Part shown: positions 53,166 through 63,408 of the stretch, one piece after another
How positions within the stretch are numbered: position 1 is the stretch's first letter
Layout: every line of letters starts with the position of its first letter
NCBI RefSeq assembly: GCF_010725725.1
Contig: NZ_AP022599.1
Coordinates: 4,526,001-4,590,000, forward strand
Length of the DNA: 64,000 nt
Reading direction: 5' to 3'
Source: Mycolicibacterium pulveris
GTDB taxonomy: Bacteria > Actinomycetota > Actinomycetes > Mycobacteriales > Mycobacteriaceae
Program-made: the position numbers and the translations under genes
Notes under the pieces: model-generated
The model's input: the letters and a program-made list of their open reading frames with translations, nothing else
Told to the model about the DNA's origin: nothing
The model's database searches: none

Positions 53166-53222
53166 TGACCCGGCTCTGACAACCCCCGGGCACCCGTGGC
53201 GGCGAGTCGACTGGCACGCTGA

Positions 53223-54077
<855 letters not shown>

Positions 54078-54091
54078 TCCGATTTTGATCG

Positions 54092-54150
54092 CCGAGACCG
54101 ACGCAATGGTCGAAATCCGGGCCGCGAAACGACCAAAGCGTCGGTTTCGG
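54092..54150 (+). repeat. Intergenic palindrome, family A copy 2
   Basis: CCGAGACCGACGC (54092-54104), AA, TGGTCG (54107-54112) pairs with CGACCA (54130-54135), AA, GCGTCGGTTTCGG (54138-54150), leaving one wobble pair and matched AA/AA interruptions. It shares the core ACCGACGCAATGGTCGA and CCAAAGCGTCGGT with copy 1 at 17867. Between convergent trmI and DUF503, so a bidirectional terminator role is possible here. Confidence 0.75.
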
Positions 54151-54157
54151 CGGAAAC

Positions 54158-54454
54158 CTAGTTATCCGTGTCGCGCAGCAGGCCCCGCTGCGCCGACAAC
54201 AGCTCCATCTCCGGGCGTGCCGCCACCAACCGCTCGGCGGCGTCGAGCACCTCGACCACATGGTCGCGATCCGCGGACACCACCGCGACGCCGATGTTCG
54301 CGCGGCGGTACAGGTCCTGGGCGCCGGTCTCGGCGGCCGACACGGAGAACCGGCGTCGCAACTCGGCGATGACGGGCCGGATCACCGACCGCTTCTGCTT
54401 GAGCGACCGCACGTCGCCGAGCAGGAGATCGAATTGCAGCCAGCCGATCCACAT
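54158..54454 (-). CDS. DUF503 protein (Rv2117-like)
   Basis: 98-aa protein of a family with a ferredoxin-like fold, sometimes placed near ribosome-associated genes; function unknown. Characteristic MWIGWLQFDLLLGDVRSLKQKRSV at the start. ATG at 54454, five bases after lppK stops, so the two are cotranscribed. Confidence 0.88.
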   Translation of the reverse strand: MWIGWLQFDLLLGDVRSLKQKRSVIRPVIAELRRRFSVSAAETGAQDLYRRANIGVAVVSADRDHVVEVLDAAERLVAARPEMELLSAQRGLLRDTDN

Positions 54455-54459
54455 CGGGA

Positions 54460-55002
54460 TCAGCGCGTCGGTGTCGGTGACGGGTCCTTGTCCGCATACA
54501 GCAGCACGTCGGCAGTCTGACGGGTCAACTGCCAGCTGTCTTGGGCGGGGCTGAACTCCATCGGGAAGGCGAACTCGCCGGCTTGCGGATCGGCGGGCTT
54601 GATGACGATGCGTGCCACGATGCCGCCCGGCTCGCCCTGCGACCAGCTCATGTCGTGTGCCTCCACGGTCAGCGGGGCGAAGCCGCCGTCGGCGAGCGCG
54701 CGGGCGAACTTGTCGAGCGCGGCAGCGTCGTCGGGGGTGGCGTGCTGCACCAGGTTGAGCTTCTCGACGCCGGGCACGGCCGGATCGGCGAGCCGGTAGA
54801 TCACGTCGGTCAGTGCGGTGTCGGGGGGAAGCGGGGCCGCGGCGGGGTCGGGCTCAGATGGCACCGTGGGGGGTTTGGTGATGGGCGGCAGCGTCTCGCT
54901 GGCCGCGGGTGGGGACGGGTCGTCCGCGCCACACGCGCCAAGCCCGAGCGCCGCCGCGATCGCGACGGCGCCCAGGACGAGGAATCGCGCGGTGCGGTGC
55001 AC
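54460..55002 (-). CDS. lppK: Lipoprotein LppK
   Basis: Exported lipoprotein, 180 aa: signal RFLVLGAVAIAAALGLGAC with the lipid-accepting Cys ~24, then a Pro/Ser-rich linker (~25-60) and a small globular domain (DVIYRLADPAVPGVEKLNLVQ, VIKPADPQAGEFAFPMEF). No known function. GTG start. Same position relative to mpa as in M. tuberculosis. It ends five bases before DUF503. Confidence 0.88.
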   Translation of the reverse strand: MHRTARFLVLGAVAIAAALGLGACGADDPSPPAASETLPPITKPPTVPSEPDPAAAPLPPDTALTDVIYRLADPAVPGVEKLNLVQHATPDDAAALDKFARALADGGFAPLTVEAHDMSWSQGEPGGIVARIVIKPADPQAGEFAFPMEFSPAQDSWQLTRQTADVLLYADKDPSPTPTR

Positions 55003-55010
55003 CGGACCGA

Positions 55011-55505
55011 TCAGCCGGCTGCCGACAGCAGGGCCAAGGCCGACGCCTTCGAGATCTGCCAGCCGGTCGGACTCGGACCCGCGACGAAGAGGACGTTCTG
55101 GGTGGCCACCGAGCCGTTGGCGGCCGCGGCGGTGACGTTCGCGGTCGCGGACGGGCCGTTCTGCTCAATTCCGGAGAGCGTGAAGGACAGCGGGAATACG
55201 CCCCGCTCCGCGGCGTTGTTGAACGCACGGTCCGCGGTGAGGGCCTCGATTCGCCCGATGCCGCCCTGAATGTAGGCCTCCTTGGCGCCGCCGAAGGAGC
55301 CTCCACCGGCAAGCGCGTTGAGCGTCGTCAGCAGCGGGCCCTCGAGCTCCGGTGCCGGCGCCTGCGGTAGGGGGATGTCCCATACCACCGGTTGCACGGC
55401 CGGCGCGGCAGAATTCACAGTGGATGCAACGGAAGTCACACCCGCCGCCGCGCCGCCTACGACAGCAGCCGCTGCCACGCCGGTAACGAGGGTTTTCAGG
55501 GTCAC
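55011..55505 (-). CDS. Secreted MTB12/CFP2-like protein
   Basis: 164-aa exported protein resembling the low-molecular-weight antigen MTB12: signal TLKTLVTGVAAAAVVGGAAAG, no lipobox, then PLPQAPAPELEGPLLTTLNALA, EAYIQGGIGRIEALTAD and QNVLFVAGPSPTGWQISKASALALL, which align with MTB12 segments of the same spacing. Function unknown. Divergent from mpa; ends 8 bp before lppK. In M. tuberculosis the MTB12 gene is elsewhere, so this is a separate copy or paralogue. Confidence 0.85.
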   Translation of the reverse strand: MTLKTLVTGVAAAAVVGGAAAGVTSVASTVNSAAPAVQPVVWDIPLPQAPAPELEGPLLTTLNALAGGGSFGGAKEAYIQGGIGRIEALTADRAFNNAAERGVFPLSFTLSGIEQNGPSATANVTAAAANGSVATQNVLFVAGPSPTGWQISKASALALLSAAG

Positions 55506-55651
55506 GATTGTCCTTTCGGTCGGCCCGACTGAGCAGAGAGGTTAACAAGTAGTGGTGGTGTGTCGAATTGCTACACCGCACACAATGCGTGAATCGCCGG
55601 TAGCGTTGATGTTGTTACTGCACCAACTTCCGGTGCGGGAAGGGGCGCAAC

Positions 55652-57487
55652 ATGAGTGAATCCGAGCGTTCCGAACCCTACCCAGAGGGTTTCGGCAGCC
55701 GCGAATCAGGCATGTCCAGCGACGATGCCGCTGAGCTCGAGGAGCTGCGCCGGGAGGCCGCGCTTCTGCGAGAGCAGTTGGAGAACTCGGTGGGCGCGCA
55801 GAGCGGGCTGCGCAGCGCGCGTGATGTGCATCAGCTCGAGGCGCGCATCGATTCGCTTGCGGCCCGAAACGCCAAATTGATGGAAACTCTTAAAGAGGCT
55901 CGCCAGCAGCTGCTCGCCTTGCGCGAAGAGGTCGATCGCCTCGGCCAGCCGCCGAGCGGATACGGCGTGCTGCTCGGAGTGCAGGACGACGACACCGTCG
56001 ACGTGTTCACCTCCGGCCGCAAGATGCGCCTGACGTGCTCGCCGAACATTGACACCAAGACGCTCAAGCAGGGCCAGACGGTCCGGCTCAACGAAGCGCT
56101 GACGGTCGTGGAGGCCGGCAACTTCGAGGCGGTCGGTGAGATCAGCACGCTGCGTGAGATTCTCGCCGACGGTCATCGGGCACTCGTCGTGGGTCACGCC
56201 GACGAGGAACGCATCGTCTGGCTGGCCGAGCCGCTGGTCTCGGCGGGCGACCTGCCCGATGACGACGACGCACCCGACGACGGCCGGCCCCGCCGGCTGC
56301 GGCCGGGCGACTCGCTGCTCGTCGACACAAAGGCCGGATACGCCTTCGAGCGGATTCCCAAGGCCGAGGTCGAGGACCTGGTGCTCGAGGAAGTTCCCGA
56401 TGTCAGCTACAACGACATCGGCGGGCTGGGTCGCCAGATCGAGCAGATCCGCGACGCGGTCGAGCTGCCGTTCCTGCACAAGGAGCTCTACCGGGAGTAC
56501 TCGCTGCGTCCGCCCAAGGGTGTGCTGCTCTACGGCCCGCCCGGCTGCGGTAAGACGCTGATCGCCAAGGCGGTCGCCAACTCGCTGGCCAAGAAGATGG
56601 CTGAGGTGCGCGGCGACGACGCCCGCGAGGCCAAGAGCTACTTCCTCAACATCAAGGGCCCGGAGCTGCTGAACAAGTTCGTCGGCGAGACCGAGCGCCA
56701 CATCCGGCTGATCTTCCAGCGGGCGCGCGAGAAGGCGTCCGAGGGCACCCCGGTGATCGTGTTCTTCGACGAGATGGACTCGATCTTCCGCACCCGCGGC
56801 ACGGGCGTGAGCTCGGATGTGGAGACCACGGTCGTGCCACAGCTGCTGTCGGAGATCGACGGTGTCGAGGGGCTGGAGAACGTCATCGTCATCGGCGCCT
56901 CCAACCGCGAGGACATGATCGACCCGGCGATCCTGCGGCCCGGCCGCCTGGACGTCAAGATCAAGATCGAGCGGCCGGATGCCGAAGCGGCGCAGGACAT
57001 CTTCAGCAAGTACCTGACCGAGGACCTGCCGGTGCACGCCGACGACCTCGCCGAGTTCAACGGCGACCGGTCGCTGACCATCAAGGCGATGATCGAGAAG
57101 GTCGTCGACCGGATGTACGCCGAGATCGACGACAACCGGTTCCTCGAGGTGACCTACGCCAACGGCGACAAAGAGGTCATGTACTTCAAGGACTTCAACT
57201 CCGGCGCGATGATCCAGAACGTCGTCGACCGGGCCAAGAAGTACGCGATCAAGTCGGTGCTGGAGACCGGTCAGCCCGGTCTGCGCATCCAGCATCTGCT
57301 CGACTCGATCGTCGACGAGTTCGCCGAGAACGAGGACCTGCCCAACACCACCAATCCCGATGACTGGGCGCGGATCTCGGGCAAGAAGGGCGAGCGCATC
57401 GTCTACATCCGCACGCTGGTCACCGGCAAGACGTCGTCGGCCAGCCGGGCGATCGACACCGAGAGCAACCTGGGCCAATACCTGTAG
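55652..57487 (+). CDS. mpa: Proteasome-associated ATPase Mpa (ARC)
   Basis: Hexameric AAA unfoldase that recognises Pup-tagged proteins and feeds them into the 20S proteasome. Coiled coil ~20-95 ([18 protein letters not shown]) that binds Pup, two OB domains (~100-240), then AAA with Walker A GPPGCGKT (295-302), Walker B FFDEMD (371-376) and sensor/arginine region. It ends in GQYL; the penultimate Tyr610 is the residue that docks into the proteasome alpha ring. 611 aa. No promoter is obvious in the 146-bp divergent gap. Confidence 0.97.
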   Translation: MSESERSEPYPEGFGSRESGMSSDDAAELEELRREAALLREQLENSVGAQSGLRSARDVHQLEARIDSLAARNAKLMETLKEARQQLLALREEVDRLGQPPSGYGVLLGVQDDDTVDVFTSGRKMRLTCSPNIDTKTLKQGQTVRLNEALTVVEAGNFEAVGEISTLREILADGHRALVVGHADEERIVWLAEPLVSAGDLPDDDDAPDDGRPRRLRPGDSLLVDTKAGYAFERIPKAEVEDLVLEEVPDVSYNDIGGLGRQIEQIRDAVELPFLHKELYREYSLRPPKGVLLYGPPGCGKTLIAKAVANSLAKKMAEVRGDDAREAKSYFLNIKGPELLNKFVGETERHIRLIFQRAREKASEGTPVIVFFDEMDSIFRTRGTGVSSDVETTVVPQLLSEIDGVEGLENVIVIGASNREDMIDPAILRPGRLDVKIKIERPDAEAAQDIFSKYLTEDLPVHADDLAEFNGDRSLTIKAMIEKVVDRMYAEIDDNRFLEVTYANGDKEVMYFKDFNSGAMIQNVVDRAKKYAIKSVLETGQPGLRIQHLLDSIVDEFAENEDLPNTTNPDDWARISGKKGERIVYIRTLVTGKTSSASRAIDTESNLGQYL

Positions 57488-57495
57488 CGCTATCA

Positions 57496-57559
57496 CCGCG
57501 AGCGTGCGTGTCAGAGGGCGACACGCCGCTCAGGCGCAAGAGTTTGCGCACGCTCGCGG
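57496..57559 (+). repeat. Intergenic palindrome, family C copy 1
   Basis: CCGCGAGCGTGCG (57496-57508) pairs perfectly with CGCACGCTCGCGG (57547-57559); inner GTGTC/GACAC arms add a second stem. Lies between the convergent ends of mpa and the 207-aa gene. Its sequence aligns, in opposite orientation, with copy 2 at 58223-58286. Confidence 0.8.
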
Positions 57560-57575
57560 CGCGGCGTCGGGTCGG

Positions 57576-58199
57576 TCAGGTCTGCAGCGAGTAGCTGTTG
57601 GCCAGGTCGTCCTGGGTCACGCAGGCGTCCTCGGTCGCGGTGTCGACCACCAACGGCGACGTCAGCGCCCGCGCTCGGAAGGTCCAGCCCGCAGGTAGCG
57701 ACAGCCGGGCCGCCAACCCGGGCAGGTCGGCCAGCGACAACGACGGATCGACCGTCTGACTCCAGGTCTGCATCACCCAGGCTCGGCCGTCGGGGTCGAC
57801 GAGCTCGTAGACCTCGCGGCCGGCGTCGAAGGTGAACACCGCCTTGCGGTCCACGCGGTTGACGTTGTAGGGCCCGGGGTTCATCGAAGCCATCTGCACG
57901 GTCGCCTGGCAGATCATTTCGATACCGCCGAAGGTCTTGCGCTCCAGTGTTTCTCGACCGCGTTTGCCGATGCTGTTCATCAGCCAATAGCGGGGCCCGT
58001 TGAGCAGAGCGGCGACGGCGCCGTTGTCGGCGGCGATGGCCTCCGCGTCGAGCTTCTCCCACAGCTCGGCGGGGCAGTCGTTGAGGGGAAAGGTGTTGTA
58101 GACGGTGGCTTCCGGACCGCTCGGGCCGTTGCGCACCAGCAGGACCTCGCCGTAGCGCTTTCCGAAGACGTCGGTCGTCGTGGTCATGTCGTCGGACAT
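57576..58199 (-). CDS. Conserved protein of unknown function, Rv2114-like
   Basis: 207 aa, soluble, no signal or membrane segment. It has a beta-rich N-terminus (RYGEVLLVRNGPSGPEATVYNTFPLNDCP) and a C-terminal half ending in a helix-rich segment (LADLPGLAARLSLPAGWTFRARAL). I recognise no enzyme motif. The ATG at 58199 is preceded by a -10 box at leaderless spacing. The gene is bracketed by inverted copies of palindrome family C and lies within the Pup-proteasome locus between mpa and dop, as in M. tuberculosis. Confidence 0.85.
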   Translation of the reverse strand: MSDDMTTTTDVFGKRYGEVLLVRNGPSGPEATVYNTFPLNDCPAELWEKLDAEAIAADNGAVAALLNGPRYWLMNSIGKRGRETLERKTFGGIEMICQATVQMASMNPGPYNVNRVDRKAVFTFDAGREVYELVDPDGRAWVMQTWSQTVDPSLSLADLPGLAARLSLPAGWTFRARALTSPLVVDTATEDACVTQDDLANSYSLQT

Positions 58200-58205
58200 A
58201 CCGCG

Positions 58206-58211
58206 AACGTA
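58206..58211 (-). promoter_or_regulatory. -10 box of predicted leaderless transcript of the 207-aa gene
   Basis: On the minus strand TACGTT stands six bases before the ATG at 58199. Confidence 0.5.
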
Positions 58212-58222
58212 TCCGCGCCGGC

Positions 58223-58286
58223 GCGACGAGCGTGCGCGAAATCGTGAAAATTCTCGGCGTGTCGGGCTCAGACACGCACGCTCGCC
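58223..58286 (-). repeat. Intergenic palindrome, family C copy 2
   Basis: CGAGCGTGCG (58227-58236) pairs perfectly with CGCACGCTCG (58275-58284). Read on the minus strand it matches copy 1 over about 60 bp, including GCGAGCGTGCGTGTC, CGACACGCCG and GCGCACGCTCG. It sits between two minus-strand genes, after the 385-aa membrane gene and before the 207-aa gene. Confidence 0.78.
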
Positions 58287-58302
58287 CTCCTGGTGCAGGG
58301 GG

Positions 58303-59460
58303 TCAGCGGGTGGTTTCCATCTCCAGGTAGGCGTCTCGACCGGCGAGGCTGACGGCCACATCGGCGATCAGCGGTTCGAAGAACCGCTCCCGGTACAGGG
58401 GGTCGACGCTGGTGCTGACGGTGAAGTACAGCCCCGACAGCACAGCCACGAACAGCGACACGTGCACCACCGTCTGCGGGACCGGCACGGTGACGCCGAA
58501 CCACGTTCCCGGACATGGCGGTTGCCCCACGGCACAGGACTGCTCGGCCGACCACAGCACGGCCACGTCGTCGGGCACGGCGACGATGCCCAACGCCAGG
58601 AAGAACGCGAAGATCCCGACGGTGAAGAACACCACCTGGATCGCCTGCGACACCACCATCACCGCGACGACGTTGACCTGCTCGGCCAGCGACAGGGCAG
58701 TGCGCGCAGGCTCGCGTCCGGGCTGGACGGCCAGCGGGGTGCCAACCAGCAGCTTGGCGGGATCGTGCAGTTCGGCACGGTCCTCGCGCAGGGCCTGCAC
58801 CTCGTCGCGGATGGTGGTCACCACGAACAACAGCGCCACGATCGAGAGGAAACCGATTGTCTCCCAGAGTCGTTGACGGGACATCCGAGCCGCCAACTGC
58901 CACAGCTCACCGGTGAAATACACCACCACGGTGATCATCAACAGCGGCAGCGCCCGACTCATCAGCGTGCCGAGCGCTCCCAGCTGCACCGACGCGAACC
59001 GGAACGCCCACAGCGCGATCGAGCCGAACCCGATGTAGGTCAACCAGATCGCCATAAGCGCGATCAGCGCGAACACCAGCGCCTCGGCCGCGGCGATACC
59101 CGAAAATCCGCTGTCGGCGAACGGAAGCCCGAACACGAACAGGGCCATCACCAGCAGCGCCGCGGATCGTCGACCCGCTTCGGAGCGCGTCGTTCTCGCC
59201 CGGTGCAGCGCGTGCAGCGCGAACGGCGCCGCGATCAACACGAGGCTCAGCACCGCCAGGCGGGCCGCGAGGCCGTAGTCGGGATCGGCGCCGGTCAGCA
59301 CGGCCAGCGTCATCGTCAGCGCCACCACGGCGCCGATGCCGCTGACCATCGGCGCGGAGCGCTCCACCAGCGCACGCGAACGGACCCGGCGGGTCAGCAC
59401 CAGCGGCAGCCCGCGCTGCAGGAACCAGTCATGGACCTGCCGCATGTCGGACACCGCCAC
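58303..59460 (-). CDS. Membrane protein, Rv2113-like paralogue A
   Basis: About 385 aa with seven to eight hydrophobic segments; function unknown. It is clearly related to the next gene: both begin with WFLxxGLPxVL, carry RALPxLxxTxxVxF with RxRxW, and end with VPVPQ and a DxLxxRFxEPL-like segment. GTG at 59460 is the longest start; a GTG at 59454 lies six bases after CACAAT and may be the real one (383 aa). The two genes are probably a tandem duplication. Confidence 0.82.
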   Translation of the reverse strand: MAVSDMRQVHDWFLQRGLPLVLTRRVRSRALVERSAPMVSGIGAVVALTMTLAVLTGADPDYGLAARLAVLSLVLIAAPFALHALHRARTTRSEAGRRSAALLVMALFVFGLPFADSGFSGIAAAEALVFALIALMAIWLTYIGFGSIALWAFRFASVQLGALGTLMSRALPLLMITVVVYFTGELWQLAARMSRQRLWETIGFLSIVALLFVVTTIRDEVQALREDRAELHDPAKLLVGTPLAVQPGREPARTALSLAEQVNVVAVMVVSQAIQVVFFTVGIFAFFLALGIVAVPDDVAVLWSAEQSCAVGQPPCPGTWFGVTVPVPQTVVHVSLFVAVLSGLYFTVSTSVDPLYRERFFEPLIADVAVSLAGRDAYLEMETTR

Positions 59461-59490
59461 ATTGTGCGCGATGACGACGGCTCCCGCGGG

Positions 59491-60660
59491 TCAGCGCGCC
59501 GAGACGTAGGCCCGGTAGCGGTTGCGGGCCACCAACGTCAGCCGCAGATCGTCGGTCAGCGGATCGAGGAACTGCGTGCGGTAGTCACTGTCGCCGACCG
59601 ACCTGGCGCTGACGTACATGAACGTCAGCGCGCCCAGGAACATGGTCACGTGCAGCAGCGCCTGGGGCACCGGGATCGTCATGCCGAGAAGCGTTCCGTC
59701 GCTTGACCCGTTCTGCGTCCAGGCGGCCAACACGTCGGGGGACAGCACGATCAGCCCCAGCACAAGGAAGATCAGCGCCGTGACGACGGCCACGACGAGG
59801 ATGTGGGCGAGCTGGGAGACCACCAACACGAACATCACGTTGAGCTGCTCGGGCCTGCGCAGCGGGAGGGTGCCCGGTGGGTCGGGCATCGCCTCGAAAG
59901 GTGTTGCGTCCAAGTGTGCTTCACGGCCGTCGAGCAGGCCCTGGGTTTCCATCAGCGGCCGGAACCTGTCGCCCGTCACCGACACCAGGAAGGTCGCGGC
60001 GATCAGCCCGAGAAACACCACCGCCAGCCACATCCGCTCCCGTGAGATCTTGCCCGCCATCAACCACACCGGCGAGTTGAAGAACACCAGAATCGTCAGC
60101 AGCAGCACCGGCAACGCTCTGATCACCAGCGAGCCCGCGGCGGCCAGGTGCGACAACGTCATTCGCGCCGTCCAGCTCATGATCGACCCGGCGCCGCACG
60201 CGGTGGCCGCCAGAATGATGGCGACGACGATCGCCTCGAAGATCAGGTCGCCGATCACCCGTGGGCCCGGCCCACCGACGATGCCGCCCGCGACGGCGAC
60301 GGCCAGCGACGCCGTCGCCGCCACGGTGCGCCCCGACACCGTGGCGATGCGTGACACCAGCCAGCCGATCAACGCCGCGGCAGGCAGCACCAGGACCACC
60401 AGCGCCAGCACGAACCACTCGGTGCGGGTCGGCTGCCCGTCGATGTTGATGGTGTGCTTGCCGGTGACCTGCACCACGAGTGCGGAATTGGCCATGAACA
60501 CCGCGAACGCCGCCAGCGCCGGCGCAGACCGCGGCCACACGCGACGGACCAGGGCGCCCGGCCGCAGCACGGCGGGCAGTCCGTGGTCGAGGAACCAGGC
60601 ATCGGCGGCGCGGCGCAGCGCCACCTCATCGGCCTGTTTGGCCTGGCGATTGGACGGCAC
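59491..60660 (-). CDS. Membrane protein, Rv2113-like paralogue B
   Basis: 389-aa polytopic membrane protein, paralogous to the preceding reading frame (start 59460). N-terminal soluble region [13 protein letters not shown] and then about seven transmembrane segments; a C-terminal soluble region ends in [14 protein letters not shown] at 60660 follows a -10 box. Divergent from dop by 40 bp. Single Rv2113 in M. tuberculosis occupies this position; function is unknown, and any link to the proteasome is contextual only. Confidence 0.85.
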   Translation of the reverse strand: MPSNRQAKQADEVALRRAADAWFLDHGLPAVLRPGALVRRVWPRSAPALAAFAVFMANSALVVQVTGKHTINIDGQPTRTEWFVLALVVLVLPAAALIGWLVSRIATVSGRTVAATASLAVAVAGGIVGGPGPRVIGDLIFEAIVVAIILAATACGAGSIMSWTARMTLSHLAAAGSLVIRALPVLLLTILVFFNSPVWLMAGKISRERMWLAVVFLGLIAATFLVSVTGDRFRPLMETQGLLDGREAHLDATPFEAMPDPPGTLPLRRPEQLNVMFVLVVSQLAHILVVAVVTALIFLVLGLIVLSPDVLAAWTQNGSSDGTLLGMTIPVPQALLHVTMFLGALTFMYVSARSVGDSDYRTQFLDPLTDDLRLTLVARNRYRAYVSAR

Positions 60661-60666
60661 GGTGGC

Positions 60667-60672
60667 AGGCTA
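60667..60672 (-). promoter_or_regulatory. -10 box of predicted leaderless membrane-gene transcript
   Basis: On the minus strand TAGCCT is six bases before the GTG at 60660. Confidence 0.5.
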
Positions 60673-60687
60673 CTGTGCGGCGTCGCC

Positions 60688-60693
60688 TACGCT
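60688..60693 (+). promoter_or_regulatory. -10 box of predicted leaderless dop transcript
   Basis: TACGCT is seven bases before the ATG at 60701. It and the opposite box at 60667-60672 are only 15 bp apart, so two divergent polymerases would compete. Confidence 0.5.
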
Positions 60694-60700
60694 GGGCGAC

Positions 60701-62209
60701 ATGCAACGGATTATCGGGACCGAGGTCGAGTACGGCATTTCGTCGCCGTCCGATCCGACCGCGAATCCGATTCTGACGTCGACGCAGGCGGTGCTGGCCT
60801 ATGCGGCCGCCGCCGGGATCCAGCGTGCCAAGCGCACCCGCTGGGACTACGAGGTGGAATCGCCGCTGCGCGACGCCCGCGGATTCGATTTGAGCCGCTC
60901 GGCGGGGCCGCCGCCGATCGTGGACGCCGACGAGGTCGGCGCCGCCAACATGATCCTCACCAACGGCGCGCGGCTGTACGTCGACCATGCCCACCCGGAG
61001 TACTCGGCGCCGGAGACCACCGACCCGCTGGACGCGGTGATCTGGGACAAGGCCGGTGAGCGGGTGATGGAGGCCGCCGCGCGGCACGTCGCCAGCGTGC
61101 CGGGGGCCGTCAAACTGCAGCTCTACAAGAACAACGTGGACGGCAAGGGCGCCTCCTACGGTTCGCACGAGAACTACCTGATGTCGCGTCAGACGCCGTT
61201 CTCCGCGGTGATCGCCGGGCTGACGCCGTTCCTGGTGTCCCGCCAGGTGGTCACCGGTTCGGGACGGGTCGGCATCGGCCCGTCCGGTGACGAGCCGGGC
61301 TTCCAGCTCTCCCAGCGCGCCGACTACATCGAGGTCGAGGTCGGCCTGGAGACCACGCTCAAGCGCGGCATCATCAACACCCGCGACGAGCCGCACGCCG
61401 ACGCCGACAAGTACCGCCGGCTGCACGTGATCATCGGCGACGCCAACCTGTCGGAGACCTCGACCTACCTCAAGCTCGGCACCACCGCGCTGGTGCTCGA
61501 CCTGATCGAGGAGGGCCCACAATTCGGAGCCGACCTCTCCGACCTGGCTCTGGCCCGGCCGGTGCACGCGGTTCACGTCCTCAGCCGAGACCCGTCGCTT
61601 CGGGCCACTGTCGCGCTTGCCGACGGCCGTGAGCTGACCGGGCTTGCGTTGCAACGCATTTACCTCGACCGGGTGGCCAAGCTGGTCGACAGCCGCGACC
61701 CCGACCCGCGCGCCAACGACATCGTCGAGACGTGGGCGCACGTGCTGGATCTGCTCGAACGCGACCCGATGGAGTGCGCGGAGATCCTCGACTGGCCCGC
61801 CAAGCTGCGGCTGCTGGAGGGCTTCCGGCAGCGCGAGAACCTGGGGTGGTCGGCGCCGCGGCTGCACCTCGTCGACCTGCAGTACTCCGATGTGCGCCTC
61901 GACAAGGGCCTCTACAACCGGCTGGTGGCGCGCGGATCGATGAAACGGCTGGTCACCGAGCAGCAGGTGCTCGACGCGGTCGACAACCCGCCCACCGACA
62001 CCCGCGCGTACTTCCGCGGCGAGTGCCTGCGGCGGTTCGGGGCCGACATCGCGGCCGCCAGCTGGGACTCGGTCATCTTCGACCTGGGCGGGGATTCGCT
62101 CGTCCGGATTCCCACCCTGGAGCCGCTGCGCGGCAGCAAAGCGCACGTCGGCGCCCTGCTCGACTCGGTGGACAGCGCCGTCGAACTGGTCGAACAGCTC
62201 ACGACCTGA
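60701..62209 (+). CDS. dop: Pup deamidase/depupylase Dop
   Basis: Converts the C-terminal glutamine of Pup to glutamate, and removes Pup from proteins. Glutamine-synthetase-like fold: [10 protein letters not shown] at the N-terminus carries Mg/ATP-binding glutamates, an HENYLMSR segment around residue 155 and the acidic DLGG near the C-terminus follow. ATG at 60701 is chosen by the -10 box; the open frame upstream overlaps paralogue B on the other strand. 502 aa. Upstream of pup by 102 bp. Confidence 0.95.
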   Translation: MQRIIGTEVEYGISSPSDPTANPILTSTQAVLAYAAAAGIQRAKRTRWDYEVESPLRDARGFDLSRSAGPPPIVDADEVGAANMILTNGARLYVDHAHPEYSAPETTDPLDAVIWDKAGERVMEAAARHVASVPGAVKLQLYKNNVDGKGASYGSHENYLMSRQTPFSAVIAGLTPFLVSRQVVTGSGRVGIGPSGDEPGFQLSQRADYIEVEVGLETTLKRGIINTRDEPHADADKYRRLHVIIGDANLSETSTYLKLGTTALVLDLIEEGPQFGADLSDLALARPVHAVHVLSRDPSLRATVALADGRELTGLALQRIYLDRVAKLVDSRDPDPRANDIVETWAHVLDLLERDPMECAEILDWPAKLRLLEGFRQRENLGWSAPRLHLVDLQYSDVRLDKGLYNRLVARGSMKRLVTEQQVLDAVDNPPTDTRAYFRGECLRRFGADIAAASWDSVIFDLGGDSLVRIPTLEPLRGSKAHVGALLDSVDSAVELVEQLTT

Positions 62210-62257
62210 TCACACTAAGCACGGCATTTCGCGTGCCGACCGGTAGTGTGGAAGCAC

Positions 62258-62279
62258 GGCGGGCAGCAGTGGGCCCGCC
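62258..62279 (+). other. Hairpin in the dop-pup gap
   Basis: GGCGGGC (62258-62264) pairs with GCCCGCC (62273-62279) over an 8-base loop; a smaller stem CGGCA/TGCCG lies at 62222-62238. TAGTGT at 62244-62249 fits a -10 box, so a pup transcript would begin at the first hairpin. Whether it attenuates or protects the transcript is not visible. Confidence 0.4.
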
Positions 62280-62311
62280 CGCGACGGCTATAGACATAGC
62301 AGGAGGCAGCG

Positions 62312-62506
62312 ATGGCTCAGGAGCAGACCAAGCGTGGCGGTGGTGGCGGCGAGGACGACGACCTCACCGGCAGCACGGCCGCCGGGCAGGAGCGTCGCGA
62401 GAAGCTGGCGGAGGAAACCGACGATCTGCTGGACGAGATCGACGACGTTCTGGAGGAGAACGCCGAGGACTTCGTTCGCGCGTACGTCCAGAAAGGTGGA
62501 CAGTGA
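62312..62506 (+). CDS. pup: Prokaryotic ubiquitin-like protein Pup
   Basis: Intrinsically disordered 64-aa tag that is attached to lysines through its C-terminus. It ends in KGGQ, so the terminal Gln64 must be deamidated by Dop before ligation; Lys61 is available for ligation. The central [19 protein letters not shown] forms the helix that binds the Mpa coiled coil. Ribosome-binding site AGGAGG at 62301-62306. Overlaps prcB by 4 bp. Confidence 0.98.
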   Translation: MAQEQTKRGGGGGEDDDLTGSTAAGQERREKLAEETDDLLDEIDDVLEENAEDFVRAYVQKGGQ

Positions 62507-63408
62507 GCTGGCCTGACCGCGAAAAGCTGGCCCTGCCCACCTCCTCTTTCCCCTCCTTCCCGGTAGCACCGTCTGTATCCATGGACCTGTCGTCCTTTTC
62601 CGATTTGTTGCGCCGTCAGGCGCCGGAGCTCTTACCCGTGAACACCCAGGCCGCGGTCACCGATGCGGTGCCGCACGGCACCACGATCGTCGCGCTGAAG
62701 TTCCCCGGCGGCGTGGTGATGGCCGGCGACCGCCGGTCCACCCAAGGCAACATGATCGCCGGCCGCGACGTGCAGAAGGTGTACATCACCGACGACTACA
62801 CGGCGACCGGCATCGCGGGCACCGCGGCGATCGCGGTCGAGTTCGCCCGGCTCTACGCGGTCGAACTCGAGCACTACGAAAAGCTCGAAGGTGTGCCGTT
62901 GACGTTCGCCGGGAAGGTCAACCGACTGTCCACGATGGTGCGCGGCAACCTCGGCGCGGCCCTGCAGGGCTTCGTGGCCCTGCCGCTGCTCGCCGGATAT
63001 GACCTCGACGACCCCAACCCCGAAGCGGCCGGGCGCATCGTGTCCTTCGACGCGGCGGGCGGGTGGAACTTCGAGGAAGAGGGCTATCAGTCGGTGGGCT
63101 CGGGCTCGATCTTCGCCAAGTCGTCGATGAAGAAGCTGTACTCCCAAGTCCGCGACGGTGATTCGGCGCTGCGGGTGGCCGTCGAGGCGCTCTACGACGC
63201 TGCCGATGACGACTCGGCGACCGGTGGGCCGGACCTGGTGCGCGGGATCTATCCGACGGCGGTGATCATCACCGAGGACGGCGCCGAGGAGGTGCCCGAA
63301 CAACGGATCGCCGAGATCGCACGCGAAGTCATCGAAAACCGTTCGCGCGCCGACACGTTCGGCCCGGATGCCGTCCACCGGTCAACTGACGCGCGGGGAG
63401 ACTCGTGA
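62503..63408 (+). CDS. prcB: 20S proteasome beta subunit PrcB
   Basis: Catalytic subunit of the proteasome core. 301 aa from GTG 62503, which overlaps the pup stop; open frame further up is a shadow. A 59-residue propeptide is removed to expose the nucleophile Thr60 in [27 protein letters not shown] and the DDSATGGPD segment are typical. GTG overlaps prcA by 4 bp, so pup-prcB-prcA are translated as a unit. Confidence 0.97.
   Translation: MSWPDREKLALPTSSFPSFPVAPSVSMDLSSFSDLLRRQAPELLPVNTQAAVTDAVPHGTTIVALKFPGGVVMAGDRRSTQGNMIAGRDVQKVYITDDYTATGIAGTAAIAVEFARLYAVELEHYEKLEGVPLTFAGKVNRLSTMVRGNLGAALQGFVALPLLAGYDLDDPNPEAAGRIVSFDAAGGWNFEEEGYQSVGSGSIFAKSSMKKLYSQVRDGDSALRVAVEALYDAADDDSATGGPDLVRGIYPTAVIITEDGAEEVPEQRIAEIAREVIENRSRADTFGPDAVHRSTDARGDS

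Noticed and set aside
55706..57496. 596-codon minus-strand frame opposite mpa
   Set aside because: Covers almost exactly the mpa gene with no homology signal; antisense shadow.
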